A DNA stretch of 23,985 nucleotides, from IMG/VR virus record IMGVR_UViG_3300037153_000131, positions 1 to 23,985 of that record; one strand, written 5' to 3'. The translations under genes were made by a program, and so were the position numbers. Of this stretch, positions 6,438 through 11,959 are shown piece by piece (positions within the stretch are counted from its first letter, which is position 1; the number at the start of each line of letters is the position of its first letter). The DNA is from a virus. The notes under the pieces are model-generated. The model was not told the origin of the DNA. It saw nothing but the letters and a program-made list of their open reading frames with translations, and searched no databases.

Positions 6438-6734
6438 ATGCCGCCGATTGGCCGGCTCGACGACGACGGCGATCGCTATCTGCGCCTGAGCGATCTCGTG
6501 CGGTACTCGACGCTCTCGATCCGCACGCTACGCCGCTACATGCACGACGCGCGCGATCCGCTGCCGGTCCACCGGATTGGCGGCTGTCTGCTGGTCAAAC
6601 GCTCGGAGTTTGACGGGTGGCTGCGTCGCCGGGAACAACCCACCGCCGATCGCGGGCCGGCGCCGGCGCCCGGCCTGGCGCGGGCGCAACTGCTCGAGCG
6701 CGTGGCGCGCGCGGTGAAGGCCACGCGCGGGTAA
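6438..6734 (+). CDS. Excisionase-like HTH protein (MerR/HTH_17 type)
   Basis: The 98-residue product begins three bases after the previous stop. Residues about 14-55 (YLRLSDLVRYSTLSIRTLRR, then MHDARDPLPVHRIGGCLLVKRSEFDGWL) form the winged-helix fold used by phage excisionases and AlpA-like regulators: a recognition helix followed by a small wing carrying the conserved lysine/serine turn. The C-terminal third is Ala/Pro/Arg-rich. It is the first gene of a three-gene run ending in the integrase, which supports a role in directing excision and probably autoregulating the module. Confidence 0.7.
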   Translation: MPPIGRLDDDGDRYLRLSDLVRYSTLSIRTLRRYMHDARDPLPVHRIGGCLLVKRSEFDGWLRRREQPTADRGPAPAPGLARAQLLERVARAVKATRG

Positions 6735-6760
6735 TGGTGCCGTTGTGATACACTCTCGGC

Positions 6761-6925
6761 ATGAAACACACCGAGACGGTCAATCTCCGGATCCCGGCGG
6801 AGATGCGCGCGGCCTTGGACGCGATCAAGGCGCGCGACGGCATCCCGTACAGCGAACAATTGCGCCGCGCGCTGCAGCTCTGGCTGGATCAGAAGCTGCC
6901 GGCGACGAAGAAGGCGAGACGCTGA
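6761..6925 (+). CDS. Small ribbon-helix-helix protein
   Basis: This 54-residue frame from ATG 6761 reads KHTETVNLRIPAEMRAALDA then a helix ending SEQLRRALQLWLDQKL, a classic CopG/Arc-type ribbon-helix-helix: one beta strand with basic residue, a helix, the IPYSEQLRRAL second helix, and a basic tail. Its stop overlaps the integrase start (TGATG at 6923-6927), so the two are translationally coupled. The motif TTGTGATACACT at 6743-6754, just before the start, contains a GTGATA core like the repeats at 8251-8294 and may be a binding or promoter element. A function as regulator or directionality cofactor of integration is inferred. Confidence 0.75.
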   Translation: MKHTETVNLRIPAEMRAALDAIKARDGIPYSEQLRRALQLWLDQKLPATKKARR

Positions 6926-8169
6926 TGGCGCGCGTGCGTGGGATCGTCGTCACGCTCTACCACGACAAAACGCCCGGCCGCAAGAAGCCGTGGGCGCTGC
7001 TGTGGCGCGCCTACAAGCCGGGCCGCACGGGACCGGGTAAACGGCTCTCGATGTGGTTTACGACGGAGGCCGAGGCGAACGAAGCCAAGGTCGAGCTCGA
7101 GAAAGGACTCGCCGCCGACGCGCCACGGCCGGAGGTCCCGACGGTCAGTCTGCGCCGCGTCGATTCCCTGGCCGCGCTCGCCGGTGAACATCCGGACAAG
7201 ACCAAGCTCACGGGGTGGCTCGCCGATTGTCAACGGACCTTGGCCGGCGCGACGCTCCGCGGGTACCGCAGTGCCCTGCGGAACTACCTGGCGCCGGAGC
7301 CCGGCCATCGTCGGTATCCTGGCCTCGGCGATCTCGTGATCAGTGACGCGACGTGCTCACCGATCGTCTTCCACGAGTATCTGCTCGAGCTCCACGCGGC
7401 CGGCGTGAGCCTGAGCATGCGGCGCCGGCTGCAACGGGTCCTGAGTGCGTTCTGCACCTGGGCGAAGTTTGCCGGCAAGCTCACGGGCCACAATCCCTGC
7501 TTCGATCTCGGCCGCAAGATCCGCCAGAAGGGCGAGCTCGTCGTCGAACATCCGCCGAATCCGTTCACGGCGGCGGAGGTCGGGCAGTTGTTCGATCAGA
7601 TCGCGGCCGTCGAACCCGACTATGTGCCGTACTTCCAATTTCTGTTGGATATCGGCGTGCGCGTCGGCGAGGCCGGCGCGCTGCCGTGGACGGCGATCGA
7701 CTGGCCGGCGCGGACGGCGACGATCGCGGCGAGCTACAGCCCGACGGAGGGCGCCGACAAGGACACGAAAACGCATCGGGTGCGCGTCGTCCAGTTGAGC
7801 GGGCGCGTGCTCGAGCAGCTCGAACGCTGGCAGGCGGATCAGCGGAAAGAAGCGTTTCGGCGAGGTCGGCCGACGCCGCGCCATGTCTTTACGACGCGCC
7901 GGCTCGCCCGATTGACGCCGAACAGTAGCGTCCGCGACGTGCTCACGCGGTCGATGACGGCCTGCGGGATCGCCGGCCATACCCTGCACGACTTTCGCGA
8001 TACGTTCGCCACGTCGCATTTAGTCAAGAACTGGGATAGCAAGCTGGCCTGGGTCAGCAATCAGCTCGGCCACGCCGATCCCCAGGTGACGGCCAAGCAT
8101 TATTACCGCTACCGGCCGACGACGGCCGCGGCGAGCTTTGCCGACGATATCGTGACATGGACGACGTGA
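6925..8169 (+). CDS. int: Tyrosine recombinase integrase
   Basis: The 414-residue protein has the three parts of phage integrases: a basic N-terminal arm-binding domain (about 1-65), a core-binding SAM-like domain (about 85-205) and a catalytic domain. Catalytic residues visible are Arg246 (GVRVGEA), a beta-hairpin Lys in TKTHRVRVV, His355 and Arg358 (HDFRDTF), His383 (QLGHADP) and nucleophile Tyr393 (KHYYRY). The start ATG 6925 overlaps the stop of the RHH gene; an upstream in-frame extension would overlap that gene completely. It ends five bases before the 3' end of a tRNA gene on the opposite strand, the usual arrangement of int next to attP. It should integrate the phage into a host tRNA-Thr gene. 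Confidence 0.95.
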   Translation: MARVRGIVVTLYHDKTPGRKKPWALLWRAYKPGRTGPGKRLSMWFTTEAEANEAKVELEKGLAADAPRPEVPTVSLRRVDSLAALAGEHPDKTKLTGWLADCQRTLAGATLRGYRSALRNYLAPEPGHRRYPGLGDLVISDATCSPIVFHEYLLELHAAGVSLSMRRRLQRVLSAFCTWAKFAGKLTGHNPCFDLGRKIRQKGELVVEHPPNPFTAAEVGQLFDQIAAVEPDYVPYFQFLLDIGVRVGEAGALPWTAIDWPARTATIAASYSPTEGADKDTKTHRVRVVQLSGRVLEQLERWQADQRKEAFRRGRPTPRHVFTTRRLARLTPNSSVRDVLTRSMTACGIAGHTLHDFRDTFATSHLVKNWDSKLAWVSNQLGHADPQVTAKHYYRYRPTTAAASFADDIVTWTT

Positions 8170-8174
8170 AGGAC

Positions 8175-8247
8175 AGCCGGCGCGCGGACTTGAACCGCGA
8201 ACCCCCGGTTTACGAAACCGGTGCTCTACCGATTGAGCTACGCCGGC
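8175..8247 (-). tRNA. tRNA-Thr (anticodon CGT); likely attP core
   Basis: Read on the minus strand the sequence folds into a complete cloverleaf. It has a perfect 7-bp acceptor stem (GCCGGCG/CGCCGGC), a D arm GCTC-AATCGGTA-GAGC and an anticodon stem CCGGT/ACCGG with loop TTCGTAA. A 5-base variable loop and T arm CGCGG-TTCAAGT-CCGCG complete it. Anticodon CGT reads ACG. The second base pair is C-G and the anticodon carries G35-U36, as threonyl-tRNAs need. No CCA is encoded. The 3' end lies next to the integrase stop, so it probably serves as the attachment site and restores the host gene after integration. An intact tRNA, not only a 3' fragment, is present, so it may also be expressed. Confidence 0.93.
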
Positions 8248-8250
8248 GCG

Positions 8251-8300
8251 GTGATAACTGGCGATCGGGGCAAAGTGATAACTAAGTGATAACTGGCGAT
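8251..8300 (+). repeat. Three GTGATAACT direct repeats (candidate integrase arm sites)
   Basis: GTGATAACT occurs at 8251-8259, 8275-8283 and 8286-8294. The first and third extend to the 15-mer GTGATAACTGGCGAT (8251-8265 and 8286-8300). They lie next to the putative attP core. Repeated 9-10-bp sites flanking a core are typical arm-type sites bound by the N-terminal domain of tyrosine integrases, or excisionase sites. Confidence 0.6.
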
Positions 8301-8684
8301 GAGTGCTTGTCCCCTAAATCCTGTCGCAAGTAAGCGTTACGAGATTTACGCAATTTTCTCGAAGACGCTTACGAAAGCTCGCCGATTTCACACGTTTCCT
8401 GAGCAAATTTCACTCTCCCGAAAAATTGACCGCGCCTGCGATTGCATGGCCGCGCCCGCGCGCCAGTCTGTTGCGGTCGCCGCGCGCCCGTTTGTCGCTA
8501 ATTCGGCCCCCGTCGTCCTTAATTCGGCCCTGTTCGTCGGGACCCGTTTCGTGCGAGGCGGCCGCAGGACGCGCGATCGGCGTGCGCCGGATCCATCCTC
8601 GCCGGCGGCGCCGATCGTCGCCGGCGCGCCACGCCAGGCGGCCGGCTGGCCCAATCGTCGACGCGCGCGGGAGGGCGCCCCATC
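8301..8684. other. Non-coding stretch downstream of attP
   Basis: No convincing protein gene is seen. A frame that could cover it (8299-8688) shows no domain and its composition changes abruptly within it. Bases 8301-8430 are clearly AT-richer than the genome. They hold an 8-bp inverted repeat, GTAAGCGT (8330-8337) and ACGCTTAC (8365-8372), and CGAAAAATT (8419-8427), which resembles half of the palindrome at 3408. Bases 8499-8530 hold two copies of TAATTCGGCCC. The region probably contains the second attP arm and the promoter of the accessory genes. Confidence 0.5.
8499..8530 (+). repeat. Direct repeat TAATTCGGCCC x2, 21 bp apart
   Basis: The 11-mer occurs at 8499-8509 and 8520-8530. Start-to-start distance is 21 bp, two helical turns, so both copies face the same way on DNA. 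This is a typical layout for an activator or repressor site upstream of the operon beginning at 8685. No matching regulator can be named. Confidence 0.5.
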
Positions 8685-8981
8685 ATGAAACGTCGAGAAC
8701 TGTTTGCGCTGTTCGCTGGCGCCGGCCTGCCCGACGCGCGCGTCGAGGCCATCCCGGCAACGCCTGGGCGCCCGGCGCTGATCGTGATCGAGTGCACACA
8801 CCCGATCTCCGATAAGGTGGCTCGAGGGCTGAAGGAAGCCTTCGAACACCACGTCTGCAAATCTGGCTCGGCATTCGCCGGCGTGCCGGTCGTTGTGATG
8901 TGTGAGGGTCTGCGCGCCGTGTTTTACGGCGCCGACGGCCGCCGCCTGAATCAGCCGCTCGAGAATCGGGACGATGAGTGA
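8685..8981 (+). CDS. Hypothetical small protein (accessory operon, first gene)
   Basis: The 98-residue product starts at ATG 8685 with GGGAGGG about ten bases upstream. It begins MKRRELFALFAGAGLPDARV and contains two hydrophobic beta-like strands (ALIVIECTH, VPVVVMCEG), a helix VARGLKEAFEHHV, and ends acidic. Two cysteines (IECTH, VMCEG) and HH could bind metal, though spacing gives no known motif. I recognise no family. It overlaps the next gene by eight bases, so the two are probably co-expressed. Location just after attP is a frequent site of lysogenic-conversion or defence genes, but nothing in the sequence proves that. Confidence 0.6.
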   Translation: MKRRELFALFAGAGLPDARVEAIPATPGRPALIVIECTHPISDKVARGLKEAFEHHVCKSGSAFAGVPVVVMCEGLRAVFYGADGRRLNQPLENRDDE

Positions 8982-9318
8982 CGAATCCGAGCGCGATCGC
9001 GGCGACGCGCCCGACGGCCCGATCGAGGCAATTGATTTTTCGTTTCGGACGGATACGGCGCATGGCGCCGGCTCGGGACAGACGCGGCTCGTCGTCGCCG
9101 GCCAGGATCTCACGCGCTACTGCCGGCGCTGCGCGTTTACCGCCGACGTGCACAGCCTCAACACCGTGGAGCTTGAGCTCTACGCGCGCCAGGGCTTCGA
9201 GCTCGTCGCGCCCGTGTCCGTCGTGTACGTCGCCGTCTACGCCGTCCCGGGCTACCGGCTCGTGCAGCAAGGCGCCGGCGATCGCGTGATCTATCACGTC
9301 GAAGCGGAGGATGCATGA
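8974..9318 (+). CDS. Hypothetical phage protein, unknown function
   Basis: The 114-residue product has an acidic N-terminus (SDESERDRGDAPDGP) and a beta-rich core: IDFSFRTDTAHG, TRLVVAGQDLTRYCRRCAFT, NTVELELYARQGFEL, VYVAVYAVPGYRLV and a C-terminal VIYHVEAEDA. The CRRC pair at about residues 50-53 is the only possible metal site. The fold looks like a small beta-sandwich or adaptor. Its ATG is inside the previous gene, and its stop overlaps the start of the nuclease-like gene (ATGA at 9315-9318), so all three are coupled. No family is recognised. Confidence 0.6.
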   Translation: MSDESERDRGDAPDGPIEAIDFSFRTDTAHGAGSGQTRLVVAGQDLTRYCRRCAFTADVHSLNTVELELYARQGFELVAPVSVVYVAVYAVPGYRLVQQGAGDRVIYHVEAEDA

Positions 9319-9968
9319 GAGCGATCCAACGAATGAAGGCGCCAGGCGCGAAAATTCCTGTTTCCCACGATCGCGCCGCGCTCTATGTGAAGTCAAACGC
9401 CTCGGGTTTCTTGCAACATGTCGCACCCGTAGCAGGCGGGTACGATTTCATCGATGCTCGGCTCGAGGCTCCGCTGTACTCGCACTGGTATTTGGGAGAA
9501 CCGCAGATCGGCGGATGGATTGACGTTCAAATCGCTGCGTGTCCGAAGTTTCGCAGTATCAGCCGTGATTGCGCCGGCGAAACGAGCTACGAAACCCTCG
9601 TGAAGCATGGAAGACTCTTACGGTTAGGTCGGGAATTGTCCGAGCGCGCGCCGATCTCTGCTTGGGATTTCGACTTGTTCTTCGTCGAAATTAAACCGCG
9701 TGGCGAGTCGATCGGGCAAACACTGAGACAGATGCAGTTCTATCAACATCTCTGGGCGCAAGAATGTAACTCGTACGCCACCGACGCCGCCGGAGAACAA
9801 AGAAGCCAATCTCGGCCACACCGATACGACGGCGTTCATTGGATTCTGGCAATGGTCAACGCGCCGCAACCGCACGAGGTTTTGGAGTGCCAGAGGATCG
9901 GCGTTGTTGTAGCGCAACTCAACGAGCAACGTGTCGAGATGATGGCTGCGCTCGAGGCGATCAGATGA
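9315..9968 (+). CDS. Predicted PD-(D/E)XK-like nuclease, accessory gene
   Basis: The 217-residue protein has the core WDFDLFFVEIKPRG at residues 117-130 (Asp118/Asp120, Glu125, Lys127). This is followed by Gln139-x3-Tyr143 in RQMQFYQ. An acid, an E-x-K on a beta strand and a QxxxY helix is the pattern of PD-(D/E)XK nucleases such as VRR-NUC or Cas4-like enzymes. The N-terminal ~100 residues match nothing I know and could recognise DNA or a partner. Base composition is near 54% G+C in the samples I counted, clearly lower than its neighbours, suggesting recent acquisition. It is translationally coupled to the gene before it. Possible roles are recombination/repair, or attack on competing phages or host DNA. 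The fold call rests on short motifs only. Confidence 0.5.
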   Translation: MRAIQRMKAPGAKIPVSHDRAALYVKSNASGFLQHVAPVAGGYDFIDARLEAPLYSHWYLGEPQIGGWIDVQIAACPKFRSISRDCAGETSYETLVKHGRLLRLGRELSERAPISAWDFDLFFVEIKPRGESIGQTLRQMQFYQHLWAQECNSYATDAAGEQRSQSRPHRYDGVHWILAMVNAPQPHEVLECQRIGVVVAQLNEQRVEMMAALEAIR

Positions 9969-10000
9969 CGCCGGCGCAAGTCGTCGCGCTGACGCCGTGA
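9965..10000 (+). pseudogene. Possible gene remnant: 11-codon frame MTPAQVVALTP
   Basis: An ATG overlaps the previous stop (ATGA, 9965-9968) and opens a frame of eleven codons before a TGA. The sequence reads like the start of a helical protein cut short, in a region where neighbouring composition changes. It may be a remnant, a leader peptide coupling to the next gene (GAGGTGAA, 9999-10006, then ATG 10010), or chance. Confidence 0.25.
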
Positions 10001-10009
10001 GGTGAACGC

Positions 10010-10270
10010 ATGGCACTAGGCTCGATCGAAGTCTTCGCGGCGTCGATTCAACGCGCGCAGTGTCGCGGCTGCCAGGCGGCGATCGTCTGGGCGACGATCG
10101 TGAGCTCGGGCCGGCGAATGTGTTTCAACAGTCTGCACGTCCTCGAGACGAAGCTCGAGCGCGCGGCGCCGTTTCGCGTGATCAAAGTCGTCGATCTGAC
10201 GTTGAACCATTGGGCGACGTGTCCGAACGCTGATAGCTTTCGCCGGCGCGAACGGAGTCTGATCCAGTGA
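10010..10270 (+). CDS. Zinc-ribbon phage protein
   Basis: The 86-residue product has CRGC (Cys18, Cys21) followed by IVWATIVSSGRRMCFN and, near the end, HWATC (His67, Cys71) with a final proline. This CxxC...HxxxC layout with an I-x-W strand and a GKRM-like turn is a zinc ribbon seen in many phages and actinobacterial proteins, of unknown role, often proposed to bind nucleic acid. GAGG (9999-10002) lies seven bases before ATG 10010. Its stop overlaps the GTG of the next small gene. Confidence 0.65.
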   Translation: MALGSIEVFAASIQRAQCRGCQAAIVWATIVSSGRRMCFNSLHVLETKLERAAPFRVIKVVDLTLNHWATCPNADSFRRRERSLIQ

Positions 10271-10398
10271 TCGCGATCGCGTATGCGATCTGTTACGTGG
10301 CCGGCGTCGCCGGCGTCGTCGTCCTCGTCCTGCACGGGCACGCGGTGTTCGCCGGCGTCCTGCTGCTCGTGACGGTGGGCTTGCGATGGCTGCACTAG
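10267..10398 (+). CDS. Small membrane protein, 43 residues
   Basis: A frame from GTG 10267 to TAG 10396-10398 encodes 43 residues of almost entirely hydrophobic sequence (IAIAYAICYVAGVAGVVVLV and VFAGVLLLVTVGLRWL), with a short polar HGH turn. Two membrane helices are predicted. Its start overlaps the zinc-ribbon gene by four bases and its end overlaps the HNH gene, consistent with a real, coupled gene. Function unknown; its position beside the packaging genes and its shape would also allow a holin role, as an alternative to the gene at 2433. Confidence 0.5.
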   Translation: MIAIAYAICYVAGVAGVVVLVLHGHAVFAGVLLLVTVGLRWLH

Positions 10399-10778
10399 GG
10401 CCGGTCAAACCGTGCGCGGTTCCGGGTTGCGCGGCGCTGCTCGCGCCTGGCGAGGCCTACTGTGTCGTGCATCGGCCGGCGATCCGGCGAGCCGCTGACG
10501 CCGGCCGCCGCGGCTCGCAACGCGCGCGCGGCTATACGTGGGCTTGGGAGAAACGGCGCAAGCTATTCCTGCAGCTGTACCCGCTGTGTGGGATGCGGCC
10601 AGGCGGCCGGCCGCCGGTGATGAGTGCCTGCCATGCGGGCGGCCGGGTGACGCCGGCCACGCAAGTGGATCACGTCGTCCCACACAAGGGCGATCAGGCC
10701 TTGTTCTGGGACGAGCTCGGCAATTGGCAAGCCTTGTGCGCGTCGTGCGGCTGGAAGAAAACGGCGGCCGGCCTGTGA
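10386..10778 (+). CDS. HNH endonuclease (packaging-associated)
   Basis: The 130-residue protein has an N-terminal zinc ribbon (Cys10, Cys15, Cys26, His29), then RGYTWAWEKRRKLFLQLYPL, typical of phage HNH proteins. The catalytic part follows: VDHVVPHKGD (Asp95, His96, His100) and LGNWQALCASC (Asn113, Cys118, Cys121). Together with Cys68 these give the HNH/zinc core. HNH proteins next to terminase genes are associated with cos-type phages and stimulate terminase cutting. It starts inside the small membrane-protein gene. It precedes a G/C-tract region that could be the cut site. Confidence 0.9.
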   Translation: MAALGPVKPCAVPGCAALLAPGEAYCVVHRPAIRRAADAGRRGSQRARGYTWAWEKRRKLFLQLYPLCGMRPGGRPPVMSACHAGGRVTPATQVDHVVPHKGDQALFWDELGNWQALCASCGWKKTAAGL

Positions 10779-10912
10779 CCGAGCCGGTCCCTCGTGCGCG
10801 TGGGCGGAATCAGGCCGAGGGGGGGGGATCCCCAAGTTTGCCCGGGAGCGGTCTGTAACCTGCTCCCCCCCCATTTGCGCGCGGTCGCGAAATTCAGCAA
10901 GGGGTTAGCGTC
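10779..10912. other. Intergenic candidate cos / packaging region
   Basis: Between the HNH gene and the packaging operon lies DNA with G9 (10819-10827), the 10-bp palindrome GGGGATCCCC (10824-10833), an inverted repeat GGGAGC (10844-10849)/GCTCCC (10862-10867) and C8 (10865-10872). The G9 and C8 tracts are themselves complementary, so the elements are nested around a centre near 10846. No gene is seen. Location and symmetry suit the terminase binding/cutting site, and a bidirectional hairpin terminator is the alternative. Confidence 0.45.
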
Positions 10913-11077
10913 ATGACGGATCCCGTGCTCGATCTGCTGCTGGCGTTACTCGTCGTCGTGCTCGCCGCGTGTGCGTTCGTCGGGACCTGGGTGCACGTCG
11001 AGCTGCGCGCGATCCGGTGGGCGTTACGCGAGAGTCTCGAGCGGTTCGTGCTGTGGTCCGAGCGCGATCGGGAGTAG
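10913..11077 (+). CDS. Small single-helix membrane protein
   Basis: From ATG 10913 a 54-residue frame has one strong hydrophobic helix (VLDLLLALLVVVLAACAFVG, residues 5-24) and then an amphipathic charged tail (ELRAIRWALRESLERFVLWSERDRE). The tail could form a coiled coil or bind a partner. The upstream AAGGGG at 10899-10904 is a modest ribosome site. It is the first gene of the packaging operon, five bases before the terminase small-subunit start. No family is recognised. Confidence 0.55.
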   Translation: MTDPVLDLLLALLVVVLAACAFVGTWVHVELRAIRWALRESLERFVLWSERDRE

Positions 11078-11081
11078 ATCG

Positions 11082-11552
11082 GTGCGTGGTCGCAAGCCGG
11101 TCCCGACGCAGTTAAAACTCCTGCGGGGCAACCCGGGCCGACGGCCGCTGCCGACGCACGAACCGACGCCGGCGCTCGTCGACGTCAACACGGCGCCGCC
11201 GGCGTGGCTCGACAAGATGGCGCGCCAGGAATGGCGACGCGTCGCGCCGCTGCTCGCGAAAAACGGCCTGCTCTCCGAGCTCGACGGCAACGCCCTGGCG
11301 GCCTATTGCGTCGTCTTTGCGGAGTGGCGCACGGCCGCGCGCCAGGCGCGCCGGATGCCGACGGTCGTCGGGCCGAACGGGTTTCTGATGGCGTCGCCGT
11401 TTGTCGCGCAGGCGCGCCAGGCGTTGGCACTGCTGCGATCGCTCATGACGGATTTCGGCATGACGCCGAGCGCGCGCGCGCGCGTCACGAAGATCGCCGC
11501 GCTGGCGCCGGCGCCGCCGACGAATCCGCTCGAGAAGTTTTTGCGGCGATAG
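11082..11552 (+). CDS. terS: Terminase small subunit, P27 family
   Basis: The 156-residue product from GTG 11082 begins RGRKPVPTQLKLLRGNPGRR, the typical opening of P27-type small terminases (PF05119): P-T-x-L-K-L-L-x-G-N-P followed by basic residues. The rest is helical (LDKMARQEWRRVAPLLAK, ELDGNALAAYCVVFAEWR) and ends NPLEKFLRR, also typical. It binds the packaging site and loads the large subunit. It lies between the HNH endonuclease and TerL, the canonical trio. An upstream in-frame extension to 10971 would overlap the small membrane-protein gene and lacks the family's usual start. Confidence 0.92.
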   Translation: MRGRKPVPTQLKLLRGNPGRRPLPTHEPTPALVDVNTAPPAWLDKMARQEWRRVAPLLAKNGLLSELDGNALAAYCVVFAEWRTAARQARRMPTVVGPNGFLMASPFVAQARQALALLRSLMTDFGMTPSARARVTKIAALAPAPPTNPLEKFLRR

Positions 11553-11560
11553 GAGGCCGT

Positions 11561-11959
11561 ATGTTTCATGTCCCGGAGCGCGCACGCATTCGCGAACATC
11601 CGCTCCTCGGTACCACGTCGGCGGCCGGTCACAATGGCGCGTTCGATCTCGAGTCGACGGAACCGGGTTGGCGGCTCACGCTCATTTGTTCGGACGGGAC
11701 GGAGCGCGACGTCCCCGAAGGCCTCGACTGGGAACATGTCAGCGTTCACGCCTATCGCTACGGCGGCCGATCGCAACGCTGTCCGACGTGGCGCGAAATG
11801 TGTTTCGTCAAGGATCTCTGTTGGGATCCGGAAGACCTCGTGATTCAGTACCATCCGCGGCGCTCAGAGTACGTCAACAATCATCCGTTTACGCTGCATC
11901 TCTGGCGGCCGCGGCACGTCGCGATCCCGACGCCGCCGAAGCTCCTCGTCGGCGTGTAA
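11561..11959 (+). CDS. DUF7694-like conserved phage protein
   Basis: AGGAGG (11551-11556) four bases before ATG 11561 gives a strong start. The 132-residue product contains CPTWREMCFVKDLCWDPEDL and IQYHPRRSEYVNNHPFTLHL, then PTPPKLLVGV at the end. That YHPxxSEYVNNHPxxLHLW pattern is a recurring phage family (I recall it as DUF7694) of unknown function, often near packaging or early genes. The conserved His, Tyr and Asn residues suggest a binding or catalytic site. It sits between TerS and TerL, and its stop abuts the TerL start, so it is likely made with the terminase and might modulate it. Confidence 0.75.
   Translation: MFHVPERARIREHPLLGTTSAAGHNGAFDLESTEPGWRLTLICSDGTERDVPEGLDWEHVSVHAYRYGGRSQRCPTWREMCFVKDLCWDPEDLVIQYHPRRSEYVNNHPFTLHLWRPRHVAIPTPPKLLVGV

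Noticed and set aside
8299-8688. Possible 129-residue protein between attP and the accessory genes
   Set aside because: No domain, no ribosome site, sharp change of composition within the frame, and overlap with repeats that look regulatory.
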